64,000 nt of DNA, from contig NZ_JXJW01000010.1 in assembly GCF_002441695.1 (NCBI RefSeq), positions 1 through 64,000 of the forward strand. Direction: 5' to 3'. The DNA comes from Pseudolactococcus piscium. Lineage in GTDB: Bacteria > Bacillota > Bacilli > Lactobacillales > Streptococcaceae. Within the stretch, counting starts at the first letter, position 1; each line of letters starts with the position of its first letter. Positions 7,179-16,214 of this stretch are shown piece by piece. The position numbers and the translations under genes are program-made. The notes beneath the pieces were generated by a model. That model did not search any database. It was not told the origin of the DNA and saw only the letters and a list, made by a program, of their open reading frames with translations.

Positions 7179-8075
7179 TCACTTCATTTTCACCGCATGA
7201 CCACCAAATTCATTTCTGAGGGACGCAACGACTTTCCCAGTAAAGGTATCCGCTTCTAAGGATCTATACCGCATCATCAAGGAAGAGGTAATAATCGGCA
7301 TCGGTACACCTAATCTCAGCCCTTCTTCGACTGTCCATCGTCCTTCGCCAGAGCTATACATGACCCCATCGATATTTGATAGCTTATTGTTTTTACTGAA
7401 AGCCGAGTAAGCCAATTCCATTAACCATGACCGAATCACTGACCCGTGATTCCACATATTCGCTACTTGAGCATTATCATAGGTATAAGGACTTTTTTCT
7501 AACAGCTCAAATCCTTCACCGATAGCGCCCATCATGCCATACTCGATCCCATTATGAACCATTTTTAAGTAGTGGCCACTTCCTGGAGCACCCGTAAATA
7601 AATAACCTTCTGACTGAGAGATTTTCTCAAAAATGGGTTCAATTCTTGGAAAAATCGCCTCATTCCCACCAATCATAAAGTTACCGCCATGTAAGGCACC
7701 TTCCTGACCACCTGAGCTACCAACATCAAAGAAGTGAATGCCTTTAGCCTCAGCTAATTGATAGTTGTCAATAGAATCCTGGTAAAATGAATTTCCACCA
7801 TCGATGAGGATATCGTCAGCAGACATTAAGTCTAGCAAGTCAAGCACCAGTTGCTTTGTGATCTTTCCTGCTGGTACCATCAACCAGACAACACGCGGTT
7901 TTGGTAACGCTTTCATTGATTGATCTAAACTACGACTACCTGTTACACCAATCGCTTCTGCTTCTGATACAAGTTGCTCAGAAATGTCATAAGCTACAAC
8001 TTGCACGTCATTACTATGTAAATTTGTTACAAGGTTTAATCCCATCTTTCCTAGACCAATCATGCCTACTTTCAT
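7179..8075 (-). CDS. gnd: 6-phosphogluconate dehydrogenase, decarboxylating (short form)
   Basis: Oxidatively decarboxylates 6-phosphogluconate to ribulose 5-phosphate. It is the short (about 300 aa) type, with an N-terminal Rossmann domain (GMIGLGKMGLN), a substrate loop IDGGNSFYQDS and the catalytic segment GHYLKMVHNGIEYG (Lys, His and Asn present), then a helical domain. The start at 8075 is set by the promoter: an earlier in-frame ATG at 8135 lies upstream of the -10. It stands between the PTS operon and the divergent RpiR gene, as in enterococcal gluconate operons. Confidence 0.92.
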   Translation of the reverse strand: MKVGMIGLGKMGLNLVTNLHSNDVQVVAYDISEQLVSEAEAIGVTGSRSLDQSMKALPKPRVVWLMVPAGKITKQLVLDLLDLMSADDILIDGGNSFYQDSIDNYQLAEAKGIHFFDVGSSGGQEGALHGGNFMIGGNEAIFPRIEPIFEKISQSEGYLFTGAPGSGHYLKMVHNGIEYGMMGAIGEGFELLEKSPYTYDNAQVANMWNHGSVIRSWLMELAYSAFSKNNKLSNIDGVMYSSGEGRWTVEEGLRLGVPMPIITSSLMMRYRSLEADTFTGKVVASLRNEFGGHAVKMK

Positions 8076-8106
8076 GATGTACCTGCTTTCCTTATTTGAT
8101 AATTCA

Positions 8107-8135
8107 AGTATAAGTAATTTTATTACATTTGTCAA
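8107..8135 (-). promoter_or_regulatory. gnd promoter
   Basis: Near-consensus TTGACA (8130-8135), 17-nt spacer and TATACT (8107-8112) on the minus strand, with the start codon about 25 nt past the expected transcription start. Confidence 0.85.
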
Positions 8136-8139
8136 GCAT

Positions 8140-8168
8140 TTACTGTAACTATTTTACATTAACTGTAA
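8140..8168. promoter_or_regulatory. Repeated TTAC(A)TGTAA elements upstream of the gnd -35
   Basis: A perfect palindrome TTACTGTAA (8140-8148) and a related TTAACTGTAA (8159-8168) lie directly upstream of the gnd -35 box. This is a plausible binding region for the divergently encoded RpiR regulator. Confidence 0.5.
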
Positions 8169-8304
8169 AAAAATATCTTTAATGATTAGTTATATCATTC
8201 TTGTTACTATCAAATACGTCAAAAGAAGCTTTAAATAAAAAGTTTTATCTGAATTTCTATACATCTATAATCTATCCTGGCTATTCAATCCCATCATTAA
8301 ATGA

Positions 8305-8340
8305 TGTAATTAAGTATCTTTTATGATAAATTTAATTACA
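8305..8340. promoter_or_regulatory. Inverted repeat in the rpiR promoter
   Basis: TGTAATTAA (8305-8313) and TTAATTACA (8332-8340) form a perfect 9-bp inverted repeat 18 bp apart, just upstream of a TATAAT -10 at 8347-8352. Likely autoregulatory operator. The remainder of the 317-nt gnd/rpiR intergenic region is AT-rich with no gene. Confidence 0.5.
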
Positions 8341-8392
8341 AAAGTGTATAATATAAACATCAGATAAAATAGAAAAATAAGAGGTAGCTGTT

Positions 8393-9235
8393 ATGAGTAT
8401 CGAATTTCAAAGTAGAATTAAAATTTATTATCACGATTTGAGTAACAAGGAGAAATCCTTAGCTGATTATTTATTGAAAGAAAGTGAAATTGCCAGTAGA
8501 CAGTCTATCCATGACTTATCAGCTAAAATCGGCATTTCAGTCGCAACAACATCACGGTTCGCTAAGAAAATAGGCTATAAAAATTTTCAAGAGATGCGAC
8601 TGTCTCTCAGTAATAACAAATCTGCAGGTCATTCTTTCTTCACCTCGATCAATGAAGATGATACACTTTTGAATATCGCCAGTAAAACCTTTAATACGAA
8701 TATCGCCTCTCTGCAAGCAACAGGCAGCATGCTATCGGAAAACATCCTCGAAAAGGCCTATAAACTACTGCAAAATGCCAATACACTGGCCCTTTTCGGC
8801 CTTGGTGGCTCAAGTGTCGTGACACTGGAAGCCTATCATAAATTTCTGAGAACACCACTTAAATGTTTTTACAACCAAGATTATCACATCCAGCTGATGA
8901 GCGCTGCGACATTAAATGAAAACGATGTTGCCCTCGTCGTATCTCATACTGGGCGCAATAGAGAGATTTTGGAGATTGTTAGTATTTTGCAGAGTAACCA
9001 GGTCCCCATTATTTCCATCACAAGTTCGCCTTCGTCACCCCTTGCTCAAAAAAGCACCGTTACACTCCTATCCATTTCTGAGGAGACTAACTATAGACCA
9101 GAATCCATCTCCTCTACAGTCGCCCAATTAACGATTGTTGACGCCTTGTTCATGCTTTATGCTAGCCATCAAAAGGCAGATGCTGTTAAAACGATTGAAA
9201 AAATCCGTGAAGTCATCAAGACAACACGAGTATAG
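8393..9235 (+). CDS. MurR/RpiR family transcriptional regulator (likely gluconate-responsive)
   Basis: A 280-aa regulator with an N-terminal helix-turn-helix domain of the RpiR type (residues about 1-75, including IHDLSAKIGISVATTSRF) and a C-terminal SIS sugar-phosphate-binding domain (about 120-260, with GLGGSS, SHTGRNREI and SITSSPSSPLA). SIS domains sense phosphorylated sugars, here plausibly 6-phosphogluconate. It is divergent from gnd and the PTS genes, the normal arrangement for a local regulator. An AGAGG site precedes the ATG and a terminator follows the gene. Confidence 0.88.
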   Translation: MSIEFQSRIKIYYHDLSNKEKSLADYLLKESEIASRQSIHDLSAKIGISVATTSRFAKKIGYKNFQEMRLSLSNNKSAGHSFFTSINEDDTLLNIASKTFNTNIASLQATGSMLSENILEKAYKLLQNANTLALFGLGGSSVVTLEAYHKFLRTPLKCFYNQDYHIQLMSAATLNENDVALVVSHTGRNREILEIVSILQSNQVPIISITSSPSSPLAQKSTVTLLSISEETNYRPESISSTVAQLTIVDALFMLYASHQKADAVKTIEKIREVIKTTRV

Positions 9236-9275
9236 GGAGTTGACTTGAGTTGATCGTATCAAAAAAGCACCTACA

Positions 9276-9295
9276 AAAGAGGGCTCTTTGTTTTT
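9276..9295 (+). terminator. rpiR terminator
   Basis: A short AAAGA/TCTTT hairpin with loop GGGC followed by GTTTTT, 40 nt past the rpiR stop codon. Confidence 0.55.
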
Positions 9296-9342
9296 ATCAG
9301 GGAATACTTTGGTAGGAGCTAGTTTATCACTTATTTTTTCCT

Positions 9343-10347
9343 TTAAGTTCGACTGCTACCTTCAAACGCTTGCTTTCTTAGTTCAGCTAATCTGTTTTCA
9401 CGTTTCTTAGTCAAATCACGGACAGCACCACGCGGAATGATATCCTCAAAGGTGACTTGACTGCTTGGAATATGCCCATCAAACTGTTTTAAATAGGCCA
9501 TCACTTCCCTGACGATGGCCGTTGGCGTTGAGGCACCAGCAGTTACAGCTACTGTAGATGTAGCATCAAACCCGTCAAACCAGTCAGCTTTGATTTCTGA
9601 TACATCGGCTATCCGGTGCGCTGGAACACCTGCTTGCTTCTCAGAAACTTCAGCAAGTCGATTGGTATTGTTTGACCGTGGATCACCAACAACGATGGTC
9701 AGATCGCATCCGACTGCCTGTTCAGCAACAGCTAGCTGACGTTCATTCGTCGCCTGACAAATGTCACTATGCTCAACCACTTGCGGAAATTTTACATGTA
9801 CGGCCTGCATGATGTCGCCCACATCCCAGATGCTCATGGTGGTTTGATTGGTCATAAATAGCTTGCCGGTCAACTCAAGATTTTCTAAATCTTTCAAGGT
9901 TGACAAGAGGTGAATTTTTTCAGGATCAATCCCCAACACCCCTTCAGGCTCTGGGTGACCTTTTTTACCGATATAGATAACTTGATAGCCATCTGCTAAG
10001 CGTTTTTTCACGATCTCATGGGTAATCAGAACATCAGGACAACTAGCATCTACTACCGTCAACCCCTTTTCATCAGCGCGTTTTCTGACAGCATCTGAAA
10101 TACCATGTGCTGTAAAAATGACAGTCCCATGATCGATTTGCTCTAGAATTGCCAATCTATTTTCGCCATCAATCGTCTTGACACCAATCTTTTCAAGACT
10201 TTCCGTTACATGATGATTATGGACAATCATGCCTAGAATATAGATTGGGCGTGGTAAATCTGGACTTTTAGACACGTTTTTGGCGATGACCATAGCGTCC
10301 ACAACACCATAGCAATAGCCCATAGGTGTAATATGTTTAATCTTCAT
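9343..10347 (-). CDS. ispH: 4-hydroxy-3-methylbut-2-enyl diphosphate reductase
   Basis: The last enzyme of the MEP isoprenoid pathway, an Fe-S reductase forming IPP and DMAPP. The three cluster cysteines are present: Cys12 (GYCYG), Cys103 (ASCPD) and Cys197 (DICQAT), plus Glu133 in HPEPEG and the NQTTMS motif. At 334 aa it is full length and close to Bacillus IspH. No other MEP gene is in the window, and lactococci and streptococci normally use the mevalonate route, so this looks like an orphan. No Shine-Dalgarno site; a TATAAA box ends 8 nt before the ATG. Confidence 0.92.
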   Translation of the reverse strand: MKIKHITPMGYCYGVVDAMVIAKNVSKSPDLPRPIYILGMIVHNHHVTESLEKIGVKTIDGENRLAILEQIDHGTVIFTAHGISDAVRKRADEKGLTVVDASCPDVLITHEIVKKRLADGYQVIYIGKKGHPEPEGVLGIDPEKIHLLSTLKDLENLELTGKLFMTNQTTMSIWDVGDIMQAVHVKFPQVVEHSDICQATNERQLAVAEQAVGCDLTIVVGDPRSNNTNRLAEVSEKQAGVPAHRIADVSEIKADWFDGFDATSTVAVTAGASTPTAIVREVMAYLKQFDGHIPSSQVTFEDIIPRGAVRDLTKKRENRLAELRKQAFEGSSRT

Positions 10348-10403
10348 AAGATATTTTTATACCCGGTTTCATTTTTTGATAATACCGAATTTTTTTTCGA
10401 TAG

Positions 10404-10409
10404 TATAAT
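10404..10409 (+). promoter_or_regulatory. -10 box of the cysK promoter
   Basis: TATAAT in the AT-rich ispH/cysK divergent region, with no convincing -35 at normal spacing, which suggests an activator-dependent promoter. Confidence 0.45.
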
Positions 10410-10451
10410 AGTATTATAAACTATTTACAAGACTTTTTGGAGGATACTTAC

Positions 10452-11378
10452 ATGTCAAAAATTTACGATAACATTACAGAGCTGATTGGCGCGACACCAA
10501 TCGTTAAATTACGTCACGTCGATGATGATTCTGCTGATGTTTATGTCAAGCTTGAAGCCTTTAATCCGGGCGGTTCAGTCAAAGACCGGATTGCACTGAA
10601 CATGATCCGCGCGGCTGAAGCTGATGGGTCATTAAAACCTGGTGGGACAATCGTTGAGCCAACCTCTGGTAATACCGGTATTGGCCTCGCCTTTGTCGGT
10701 GCTGCGCTTGGCTATAAAGTCATCATCGTCCTCCCTGAAACCTTTTCTATCGAACGCCGTAGACTGATACAAGCTTATGGCGCTGAACTCGTCCTAACAC
10801 CTGCTGCAGGTGGTATGGGAGCTGCCATCGCAAAGGCAAAAGAGTTGGCTGAAGACAACGGCTATTTCTTACCACTACAGTTTGAAAATCCAGCCAACCC
10901 CCGCATCCATGAAGAGACGACTGGTCCTGAAATCATCGCTGCATTTGGCGAAACTGGCTTAGATGCTTTTGTTGCTGGAGCAGGCACTGGCGGGACTGTT
11001 TCTGGTGTTTCACCCGTTCTAAAAAAAGCGAATCCAAAGATTGGGATTTATGTTGTCGAAGCTGACGAGTCTGCTGTCTTCTCTGGTGAAAAACCAGGCC
11101 CACATAAAATACAAGGGATCTCACCAGGTTTCATTCCAGGTACACTGAATACAAAAGCTTACGACGAAATCATTCGCGTCAGCTCAGACGATGCGATTGC
11201 TGCTGGACGTGCAGTTGGGTATGAAGAAGGCTTCTTACTTGGCATCTCTGGCGGGGCAGCTATTTTTGCAGCCAAACAGGTCGCTAAAAAACTAGGGAAA
11301 GGCAAAAAAGTCTTAACCATCGCACCAGATAATGGCGAACGCTATCTCTCAACCTTCCTCTATGATTTTGGAGAATAG
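10452..11378 (+). CDS. cysK: Cysteine synthase A (O-acetylserine sulfhydrylase)
   Basis: PLP enzyme making L-cysteine from O-acetylserine and sulfide. The PLP lysine is Lys44 (GGSVKDR) and the phosphate-binding loop is [19 protein letters not shown] contacts the substrate. The length of 308 aa is typical. The ATG at 10452 follows TTGGAGG with good spacing; a longer frame from a TTG would place that site inside the gene. Monocistronic with a strong terminator. Confidence 0.95.
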   Translation: MSKIYDNITELIGATPIVKLRHVDDDSADVYVKLEAFNPGGSVKDRIALNMIRAAEADGSLKPGGTIVEPTSGNTGIGLAFVGAALGYKVIIVLPETFSIERRRLIQAYGAELVLTPAAGGMGAAIAKAKELAEDNGYFLPLQFENPANPRIHEETTGPEIIAAFGETGLDAFVAGAGTGGTVSGVSPVLKKANPKIGIYVVEADESAVFSGEKPGPHKIQGISPGFIPGTLNTKAYDEIIRVSSDDAIAAGRAVGYEEGFLLGISGGAAIFAAKQVAKKLGKGKKVLTIAPDNGERYLSTFLYDFGE

Positions 11379-11400
11379 TCTGTGATAACTAGACAAGGAA

Positions 11401-11426
11401 AAACCGTTTAGCCAACGGTTTTTTTA
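11401..11426 (+). terminator. cysK terminator
   Basis: An AAACCGTT/AACGGTTT stem with a 5-nt loop followed by TTTTT. Confidence 0.9.
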
Positions 11427-11473
11427 TATATAAAATAGTCGTCTTTAAATAAAAACAGATGTAAATGGATCAT

Positions 11474-11510
11474 AAAAAAAAGCTAAACAACTATAAATCA
11501 TCTAGCTTTT
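11474..11510 (-). terminator. sodA terminator
   Basis: An AAAAGCTA/TAGCTTTT stem (11478-11485 with 11503-11510) followed on the minus strand by further T residues. Confidence 0.75.
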
Positions 11511-11557
11511 CGACCAACTATTTATCATGTAGGCCATTTTATATGTTTTAAAACTAA

Positions 11558-12169
11558 TTATTTTGCAGCTGCGTAGAGTTCGTTAACTTTATCCCAGTTG
11601 ACAAGGTCAAAGAATGCCGCAATATAGTCAGGACGCACGTTATGATATTTAAGGTAGTAAGCATGTTCCCAAACATCAAGACCAAGCACTGGTGTTTCAC
11701 CATCAGTAATTGGGTTATCTTGATTAGCTGTAGACGTAACTTTAAGTTCACCACTTGCGTCAACGACTAACCATGCCCAACCGCTACCAAAACGACCAGT
11801 TGCTGCTGTTTTAAAGGCTTCTTTGAAGGCATCAAAATCACCAAATTTAGCGACGATTGCTTCACCGATAGCACCAGTTGGGTTGCCACCAGCATTAGCT
11901 GCTAAGATTTCCCAGAAGAAACTGTGGTTGACATGTCCACCACCATTATTTTGTACAGCAGTACGAATATCTTCTGGAACTGAACTTAAGTCTTTAACCA
12001 AGTCTAGTGCTGATTTCTCAGCCAATTCTGGGTGCTTATCGATTGCTGCGTTCAAATTCGCTACGTAAGTTGCATGATGTTTGTCATGGTGTAGTTTCAT
12101 TGTTGCTTCATCGAAAAATGGCTCAAGTGCATCGTATCCGTAGGGAAGTTCTGGAAGTGTGTGTACCAT
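11558..12169 (-). CDS. sodA: Superoxide dismutase, Mn/Fe type
   Basis: Cytoplasmic enzyme dismutating superoxide to oxygen and hydrogen peroxide. All four metal ligands are present: His27 (KLHHDKHH), His82 (NHSFFW), Asp165 and His169 (LDVWEHAYY). The length of 203 aa and the [11 protein letters not shown] motif fit the Mn-cofactored type of lactic acid bacteria. AAGGAG precedes the ATG. It is a single gene with its own terminator. Confidence 0.97.
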   Translation of the reverse strand: MVHTLPELPYGYDALEPFFDEATMKLHHDKHHATYVANLNAAIDKHPELAEKSALDLVKDLSSVPEDIRTAVQNNGGGHVNHSFFWEILAANAGGNPTGAIGEAIVAKFGDFDAFKEAFKTAATGRFGSGWAWLVVDASGELKVTSTANQDNPITDGETPVLGLDVWEHAYYLKYHNVRPDYIAAFFDLVNWDKVNELYAAAK

Positions 12170-12344
12170 AATGAGTTCTCCTTATAATCCTTAATAGGTT
12201 CTTTACTAAGTCTATTCTAACCCAAAACCGATTAATTAACTACTATTTTGTCTATAAATTATCAGCTAACTAGTCAAATTTCCAGCATGCGCATACAACT
12301 TACCCGATATTTCAAGCGAGTTGATAGGCCTTATTGCCACCAAA

Positions 12345-12377
12345 AAACACTTATGATCAGTTACATCATAAGTGTTT
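12345..12377 (-). terminator. rpoBC terminator
   Basis: A perfect 13-bp stem AAACACTTATGAT/ATCATAAGTGTTT with a 7-nt loop followed by TTTTT-like sequence on the minus strand, immediately after rpoC. Confidence 0.9.
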
Positions 12378-12383
12378 GTTTGT

Positions 12384-15300
12384 TTAATCAGTTACTTCTT
12401 CAACAACAGCCTCTGTTTCAAGAACTGGCGCTTCAGTTTTTTTTGCTAGTGGTTCAAGATTACGATAGCGTGCCATACCAGTACCAGCTGGGATGATTTT
12501 ACCAATGATAACATTTTCTTTAAGACCAAGTAATGGGTCTTTCTTACCACGAATCGCAGCATCTGTAAGCACTCGAGTTGTTTCCTGGAATGATGCAGCA
12601 GATAAGAATGAATTTGTTTCAAGAGATGCTTTAGTAATCCCCATAAGGACAGGACGAGATGTCGCAGGTACACCACCATCAAATAGAATTTGTTGGTTGG
12701 CCTGTTCGAAATCACCAATATCCATGAGCGTACCAGGCAAGAGATCTGTATCACCAGCATCCATCACACGAACTTTACGGAGCATTTGACGCACCATAAC
12801 CTCGATATGTTTGTCGCCGATTTCAACCCCTTGACTTCTATAAACTTTTTGCACTTCTCCAAGGAGATACGTTTCAACTGAAAGTGTATCACGAACTTGA
12901 AGCAAGTGTTTAGGTTGAATAGAGCCTTCAGTTAACGGTGTCCCACGGTGGATAAAGTCGCCAACTTCAACATGCATACGTGATGCAAATGGCACTTCGT
13001 ATGTTCTTGTATCTGTTTCGCCTTTAACCGTCACTTCTTTTTTACGTGTCGCAGCTTCTTCAGTAATTTCGATGACTTCACCGGTTACTTCAGTAATGAC
13101 TGCTTCCCCTTTAGGGTTACGCGCTTCAAAGATTTCTTGGATACGAGGGAGACCTTGTGTGATATCTTCAGATGATGCAACACCACCCGTGTGGAAGGTA
13201 CGCATTGTCAACTGTGTACCAGGTTCACCGATAGATTGGGCTGCAATTGTACCAACTGCTTCACCAACTTCAACAGCATCGCCTGTTGCTAAGTTGACAC
13301 CATAACAATGTTTACATACACCATGACGTGTTTTACATGTAAAGACTGAACGGATCGTTACTTCTTTGATATCAGCTGCAATGATTTGTGCAGCAATTGC
13401 TTCAGTAATCAACTCATCTTCACCGATGATTAATTCACCAGTTTCAGGATGCACGAGTGATTTACGTGTATAACGACCGTTAAGTCGTTCTGACAATGGT
13501 TCAACCATTTCTTTACCAGTCGCGATATCGCTAATGACAAGACCACGGTCAGAGCCACAATCGTCTTCACGAATGATAACATCCTGGGCAACGTCAACCA
13601 AACGACGTGTCAAGTAACCAGAATCGGCTGTTTTAAGGGCCGTATCGGTCATCCCTTTACGGGCACCATGGGTAGAGAAGAACATTTCCAAAACGGATAG
13701 GCCTTCACGGAAGTTAGAGATGATTGGGAGCTCCATGATTTTACCATTGGGCGCTGCCATCAATCCACGCATCCCCGCAAGTTGGGAGAAGTTGGAGATA
13801 TTACCACGGGCACCAGAGTCCATCATCATAACGATCGGATTTGACATATCCTGGGCATCAATTAATCGATGCTCAAGCTCTTCTTTAGCACCACGCCATA
13901 CATCTGTAACTGCCGTATATCGTTCGTCATCAGTGATCAAACCACGACGGAATTGCTTGGTGATCATGGCAACTTTATCATGGGCAGCATCAATAATCAA
14001 ATGCTTGTCTTCAACAACAGGGATATCTGCAATACCTACAGTTAAACCAGCTTTAGTTGAGTGATGGTACCCTAAGTCTTTCAAACGGTCAAGCATTTCA
14101 GAAGTCAATGTCGTACGGAAACGTTTGAAGACTTCTGCGATGATATTTCCTAAATGTTTTTTCTTAAATGGGGGTACCAAGTCAAGATTTTCGATAAAGG
14201 TCTTAACATTTTCGCCTGGTGCCATAAAGAAACGGTCATCAGTTTGCGCTGTTAAGTTATCTTGTGTTGGCTCATTCAAGTAAGGGAATTCTTCAGGCAT
14301 GATCGCGTTGAAAAGTACTTTACCAACAGTTGTCGCCATGATTTTATCTTTTTGGTCATCAGTCCAAGGCTTGTTCAATGATTTGGTTGCGATACCAACA
14401 CGTGTGTGCAGGTGAACGAACCCATTGCGCCAAGCTACTTCGGCTTCATCAGCGTTAGCAAATACCATGCCTTCGCCTTCACGACCCGCTTCTTCCATGG
14501 TGATGTAGTAGTTACCCAAGACCATATCCTGTGATGGTGTAACGACTGGCTTACCGTCTTTCGGGTTTAGAATATGCTCAGCAGCAAGCATTAAAATACG
14601 TGCTTCTGCTTGGGCTTCTTCAGAAAGTGGTAAGTGAATCGCCATTTGGTCACCATCGAAATCGGCATTGTAGGCTTCACATACAAGTGGGTGAAGACGA
14701 ATCGCACGACCATCGATCAATACTGGTTCAAAGGCTTGGATACCGAGACGGTGAAGTGTCGGTGCGCGGTTAAGCAATACTGGATGTTCTTTGATCACAT
14801 CTTCCAATACATCCCAAACATCTGGATCTTGACGCTCAACTTTACGTTTTGCAGCACGGATATTTGGCGCCATATCACGTTTAACCACTTCGCTCATGAC
14901 GAATGGTTTAAACAATTCAATCGCCATTTCACGTGGGACACCACATTGATACATTTTGAGTGTTGGCCCTACGACGATAACTGAACGACCAGAATAGTCG
15001 ACACGTTTACCAAGTAAGTTTTGACGGAAACGACCTTGTTTCCCTTTTAACATATGGCTAAGTGATTTAAGTGGACGGTTACCTGGTCCAGTGATTGGAC
15101 GACCACGACGACCATTATCAACCAAGGCATCAACGGCCTCTTGTAGCATCCGTTTTTCATTTTGAACAATGATATTCGGTGCATTTAATTCCATCAAGCG
15201 TTTCAAACGGTTGTTCCGGTTGATAACACGACGGTATAAATCATTCAAGTCTGACGTCGCAAAACGGCCACCATCAAGTTGTACCATCGGACGCAAGTCC

Positions 15301-16010
15301 GGTGGGATAACTGGTAAGACGTTAAGGACCATCCACTCTAGTTTATTGCTTGATTTGTTAAAGGCATCTAAAACGTCCAAACGACGAATCGCTTTAACCC
15401 GTTTTTGACCAGTTGCTGTTTGTAATTCTTCTTTAAGTGCTGAGATTTCAGCAGGTAAGTTAACAGCCATCAACAAGTCTTGAATCGCTTCAGCACCCAT
15501 TTTAGCAACAAATGAACCGAAACCGTTCTTGAGCATTTGTTCGCGATATTCACGCTCAGTCAATAATTGTTTCTTCTCAAGTGCTGTTTCTTTTGGATCA
15601 ATGACCACATAACTTGCAAAATAGATAATTTCTTCAAGAGAACGTGGACTCATATCCAAGGCTAGACCCATACGTGATGGGATACCTTTAAAGTACCAGA
15701 TATGTGACGTTGGCGCTGCTAATTCAATATGCCCCATACGTTCACGACGTACTTTTGCACGTGTAACTTGTACACCACAGAGTTCACAGACTTGGTTTTT
15801 ATAGAAAACACCTTTAAGTTTTCCACAGCTACATTCCCAATCTTTAGATGGACCAAAGATACGTTCATCAAAAAGGCCTTCACGTTCTGGTTTTTGTGTC
15901 CGATAGTTAATTGTTTCAGGTTTTTTGACTTCACCAAAAGACCAAAAACGGATTTTTTGAGGGGATGCAATCCCAATTTGCATACTCTCAAATTTATTTA
16001 CATCTACCAT
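12384..16010 (-). CDS. rpoC: DNA-directed RNA polymerase subunit beta'
   Basis: The clamp subunit of RNA polymerase that carries the catalytic Mg2+. Visible landmarks: the N-terminal zinc ribbon (CSCGK and CELCGV near residues 60-80), the active-site [10 protein letters not shown] near residue 448, the bridge-helix/trigger-loop region with [24 protein letters not shown], and a second Cys cluster with CRTRH-type spacing ([11 protein letters not shown]). The length (1208 aa) is usual for streptococci and lactococci. CAGGAG precedes the ATG. It lies 204 nt after rpoB; that gap shows no gene and no clear terminator, so the two should be cotranscribed. Confidence 0.98.
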   Translation of the reverse strand: MVDVNKFESMQIGIASPQKIRFWSFGEVKKPETINYRTQKPEREGLFDERIFGPSKDWECSCGKLKGVFYKNQVCELCGVQVTRAKVRRERMGHIELAAPTSHIWYFKGIPSRMGLALDMSPRSLEEIIYFASYVVIDPKETALEKKQLLTEREYREQMLKNGFGSFVAKMGAEAIQDLLMAVNLPAEISALKEELQTATGQKRVKAIRRLDVLDAFNKSSNKLEWMVLNVLPVIPPDLRPMVQLDGGRFATSDLNDLYRRVINRNNRLKRLMELNAPNIIVQNEKRMLQEAVDALVDNGRRGRPITGPGNRPLKSLSHMLKGKQGRFRQNLLGKRVDYSGRSVIVVGPTLKMYQCGVPREMAIELFKPFVMSEVVKRDMAPNIRAAKRKVERQDPDVWDVLEDVIKEHPVLLNRAPTLHRLGIQAFEPVLIDGRAIRLHPLVCEAYNADFDGDQMAIHLPLSEEAQAEARILMLAAEHILNPKDGKPVVTPSQDMVLGNYYITMEEAGREGEGMVFANADEAEVAWRNGFVHLHTRVGIATKSLNKPWTDDQKDKIMATTVGKVLFNAIMPEEFPYLNEPTQDNLTAQTDDRFFMAPGENVKTFIENLDLVPPFKKKHLGNIIAEVFKRFRTTLTSEMLDRLKDLGYHHSTKAGLTVGIADIPVVEDKHLIIDAAHDKVAMITKQFRRGLITDDERYTAVTDVWRGAKEELEHRLIDAQDMSNPIVMMMDSGARGNISNFSQLAGMRGLMAAPNGKIMELPIISNFREGLSVLEMFFSTHGARKGMTDTALKTADSGYLTRRLVDVAQDVIIREDDCGSDRGLVISDIATGKEMVEPLSERLNGRYTRKSLVHPETGELIIGEDELITEAIAAQIIAADIKEVTIRSVFTCKTRHGVCKHCYGVNLATGDAVEVGEAVGTIAAQSIGEPGTQLTMRTFHTGGVASSEDITQGLPRIQEIFEARNPKGEAVITEVTGEVIEITEEAATRKKEVTVKGETDTRTYEVPFASRMHVEVGDFIHRGTPLTEGSIQPKHLLQVRDTLSVETYLLGEVQKVYRSQGVEIGDKHIEVMVRQMLRKVRVMDAGDTDLLPGTLMDIGDFEQANQQILFDGGVPATSRPVLMGITKASLETNSFLSAASFQETTRVLTDAAIRGKKDPLLGLKENVIIGKIIPAGTGMARYRNLEPLAKKTEAPVLETEAVVEEVTD

Positions 16011-16214
16011 TTTTTCTCCTGTAATCGAGAAGATTTTCAGTCAGAAGCTTTTACTTACTGATCAAAATCTTTTGTTCTGGTTTTTATGTTCTGACGTCTA
16101 CTTGATACTAGACCTATCACCAGTAAATTTCATGAGCCTACATATGAGCATTTAAGCCATGAAAGTTACGGTTATGATGGCTATCAAGAAAAGATCAGAG
16201 CGTTGATGACCTTG

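Noticed and set aside
14634-14984. Plus-strand open frame inside rpoC, and similar frames inside rpoB, cshA and other genes
   Set aside because: They are antisense shadows of strongly conserved coding regions without ribosome sites.
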